Assembly: GCF_012974865.1 (NCBI RefSeq)
Contig: NZ_CP043633.1
Location: forward strand, 1,240,001-1,304,000
DNA from: Nonlabens sp. Ci31
Lineage (GTDB): Bacteria > Bacteroidota > Bacteroidia > Flavobacteriales > Flavobacteriaceae
DNA length: 64,000 nt
Direction: 5' to 3'
Part shown: one piece after another, positions 63,760 to 64,000 of the stretch
How positions within the stretch are numbered: position 1 is the first letter of the stretch
How the letters are laid out: every line of letters begins with the position of its first letter
The notes under the pieces: model-generated
Seen by the model: the letters and a program-made list of their open reading frames with translations, nothing else
Told to the model about the DNA's origin: nothing
Databases searched by the model: none
Program-made: the position numbers and the translations under genes

Positions 63760-64000
63760 TTAGCGTACCATTAGTTTCTTGGTGACCACACCTTTTTCTG
63801 AGGCGAGTTTTATAAAGTAAATACCACTGATTTGTGGCGCTGTAAAAACCATCGCAGGACGTTCATGCAATTGGTTTTTATAATCTATAATCAACCTTCC
63901 ATGAAGGTCATAGATTTTAAGATCTGTCAAAACAGTATGTTCTGTACTAATTTGAAAAGTGTTGGAAGTAGGGTTGGGGAATAGTTGAAATTCCGCTTTC
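63760..64000 (-). CDS. C-terminus of a T9SS-exported protein, partial
   Basis: 80 residues of a frame that enters from beyond the window edge and stops at 63760-63762 (TAA). FQLFPNPTSNTFQI, LKIYDLHGRLI and ISGIYFIKLASEKGVVTKKL form a type A T9SS sorting domain. The first visible residues (KAEFQLFP) are coded by half of another palindromic repeat copy (63991-64000, TTCCGCTTTC). Confidence 0.8.
   Translation of the reverse strand, partial: KAEFQLFPNPTSNTFQISTEHTVLTDLKIYDLHGRLIIDYKNQLHERPAMVFTAPQISGIYFIKLASEKGVVTKKLMVR

Overview
The window is chromosomal DNA of a low-GC Bacteroidota, almost certainly a marine-type Flavobacteriaceae. Evidence is a gliding-motility lipoprotein (gldH), type IX secretion sorting domains, the Bacteroidota arrangement of sdhCAB and feoAB, and TAnnTTTG-type promoter elements. 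A palindrome of the form CGCTTTCGCGAAAGCG recurs through the core genes, often inside reading frames. The genus cannot be fixed from the window; Nonlabens/Dokdonia-like is a guess.

Layout. 1-0.55 kb: edge of an IS1595-like element. 0.8-5 kb: a lipoprotein and a large secreted alpha/beta hydrolase. 5.2-7.7 kb: ferrous iron uptake (feoA, feoB and a 43-residue Cys-rich membrane protein). 8-11.6 kb: succinate dehydrogenase (sdhC, sdhA, sdhB). 12-21.6 kb: murI, a LytTR regulator and its histidine kinase, two secreted proteins and mutS. 21.65-21.9 kb: tRNA-Gly and tRNA-Leu. 22-25 kb: an accessory patch with a Fic-type toxin/antitoxin pair (mobile mystery proteins B/A), a possible Fic remnant and an IS110-end-like scar. 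25-31.6 kb: a minus-strand run PSP1-gldH-PBP1A-exonuclease-ABC ATPase. 31.8-33.4 kb: an HNH nuclease gene broken by one stop codon, and yceI.

33.4-61.5 kb is a large accessory island, nearly all coded on the minus strand. Its right two thirds (46.5-61.5 kb) is an array of mobile gene cassettes with integron-type logic. Each gene or gene pair is followed by a long imperfectly palindromic element (mostly 196-199 bp, one shorter type about 136 bp). At nine of nine cassettes the 8-10 bases at the start of the cassette (after GTT) are repeated as the complementary box at its own end, as expected if each cassette was once a circle recombined at attC. No integrase is in the window, so it looks like a CALIN (attC cluster lacking an integrase). 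Cargo: two HigBA-type toxin-antitoxin pairs, a PIN-domain protein, a HExxH protein, a KWG-repeat lipoprotein, a beta-barrel protein, a DUF2971 protein and unknowns. Two other mobile elements have hit the same core box: a group II intron (a full copy and a 5'-truncated copy at the identical attC position) and an IS110-family element.

34.8-44.7 kb, in the left part of the island, is a five-gene predicted defence operon: cytosine-5 DNA methyltransferase, MORC/GHKL ATPase, Z1 helicase-like ATPase, PD-(D/E)XK protein and AIPR protein. It resembles the MORC-associated restriction-modification neighbourhoods known from comparative genomics. An IS30-family element separates it from the cassette array.

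61.6-64 kb returns to the core genome: five tandem 53-nt modules that share the 3' end of tRNA-Asn, each separated by terminator hairpins, then tRNA-Asn, rseP and the C-terminus of a T9SS-exported protein.
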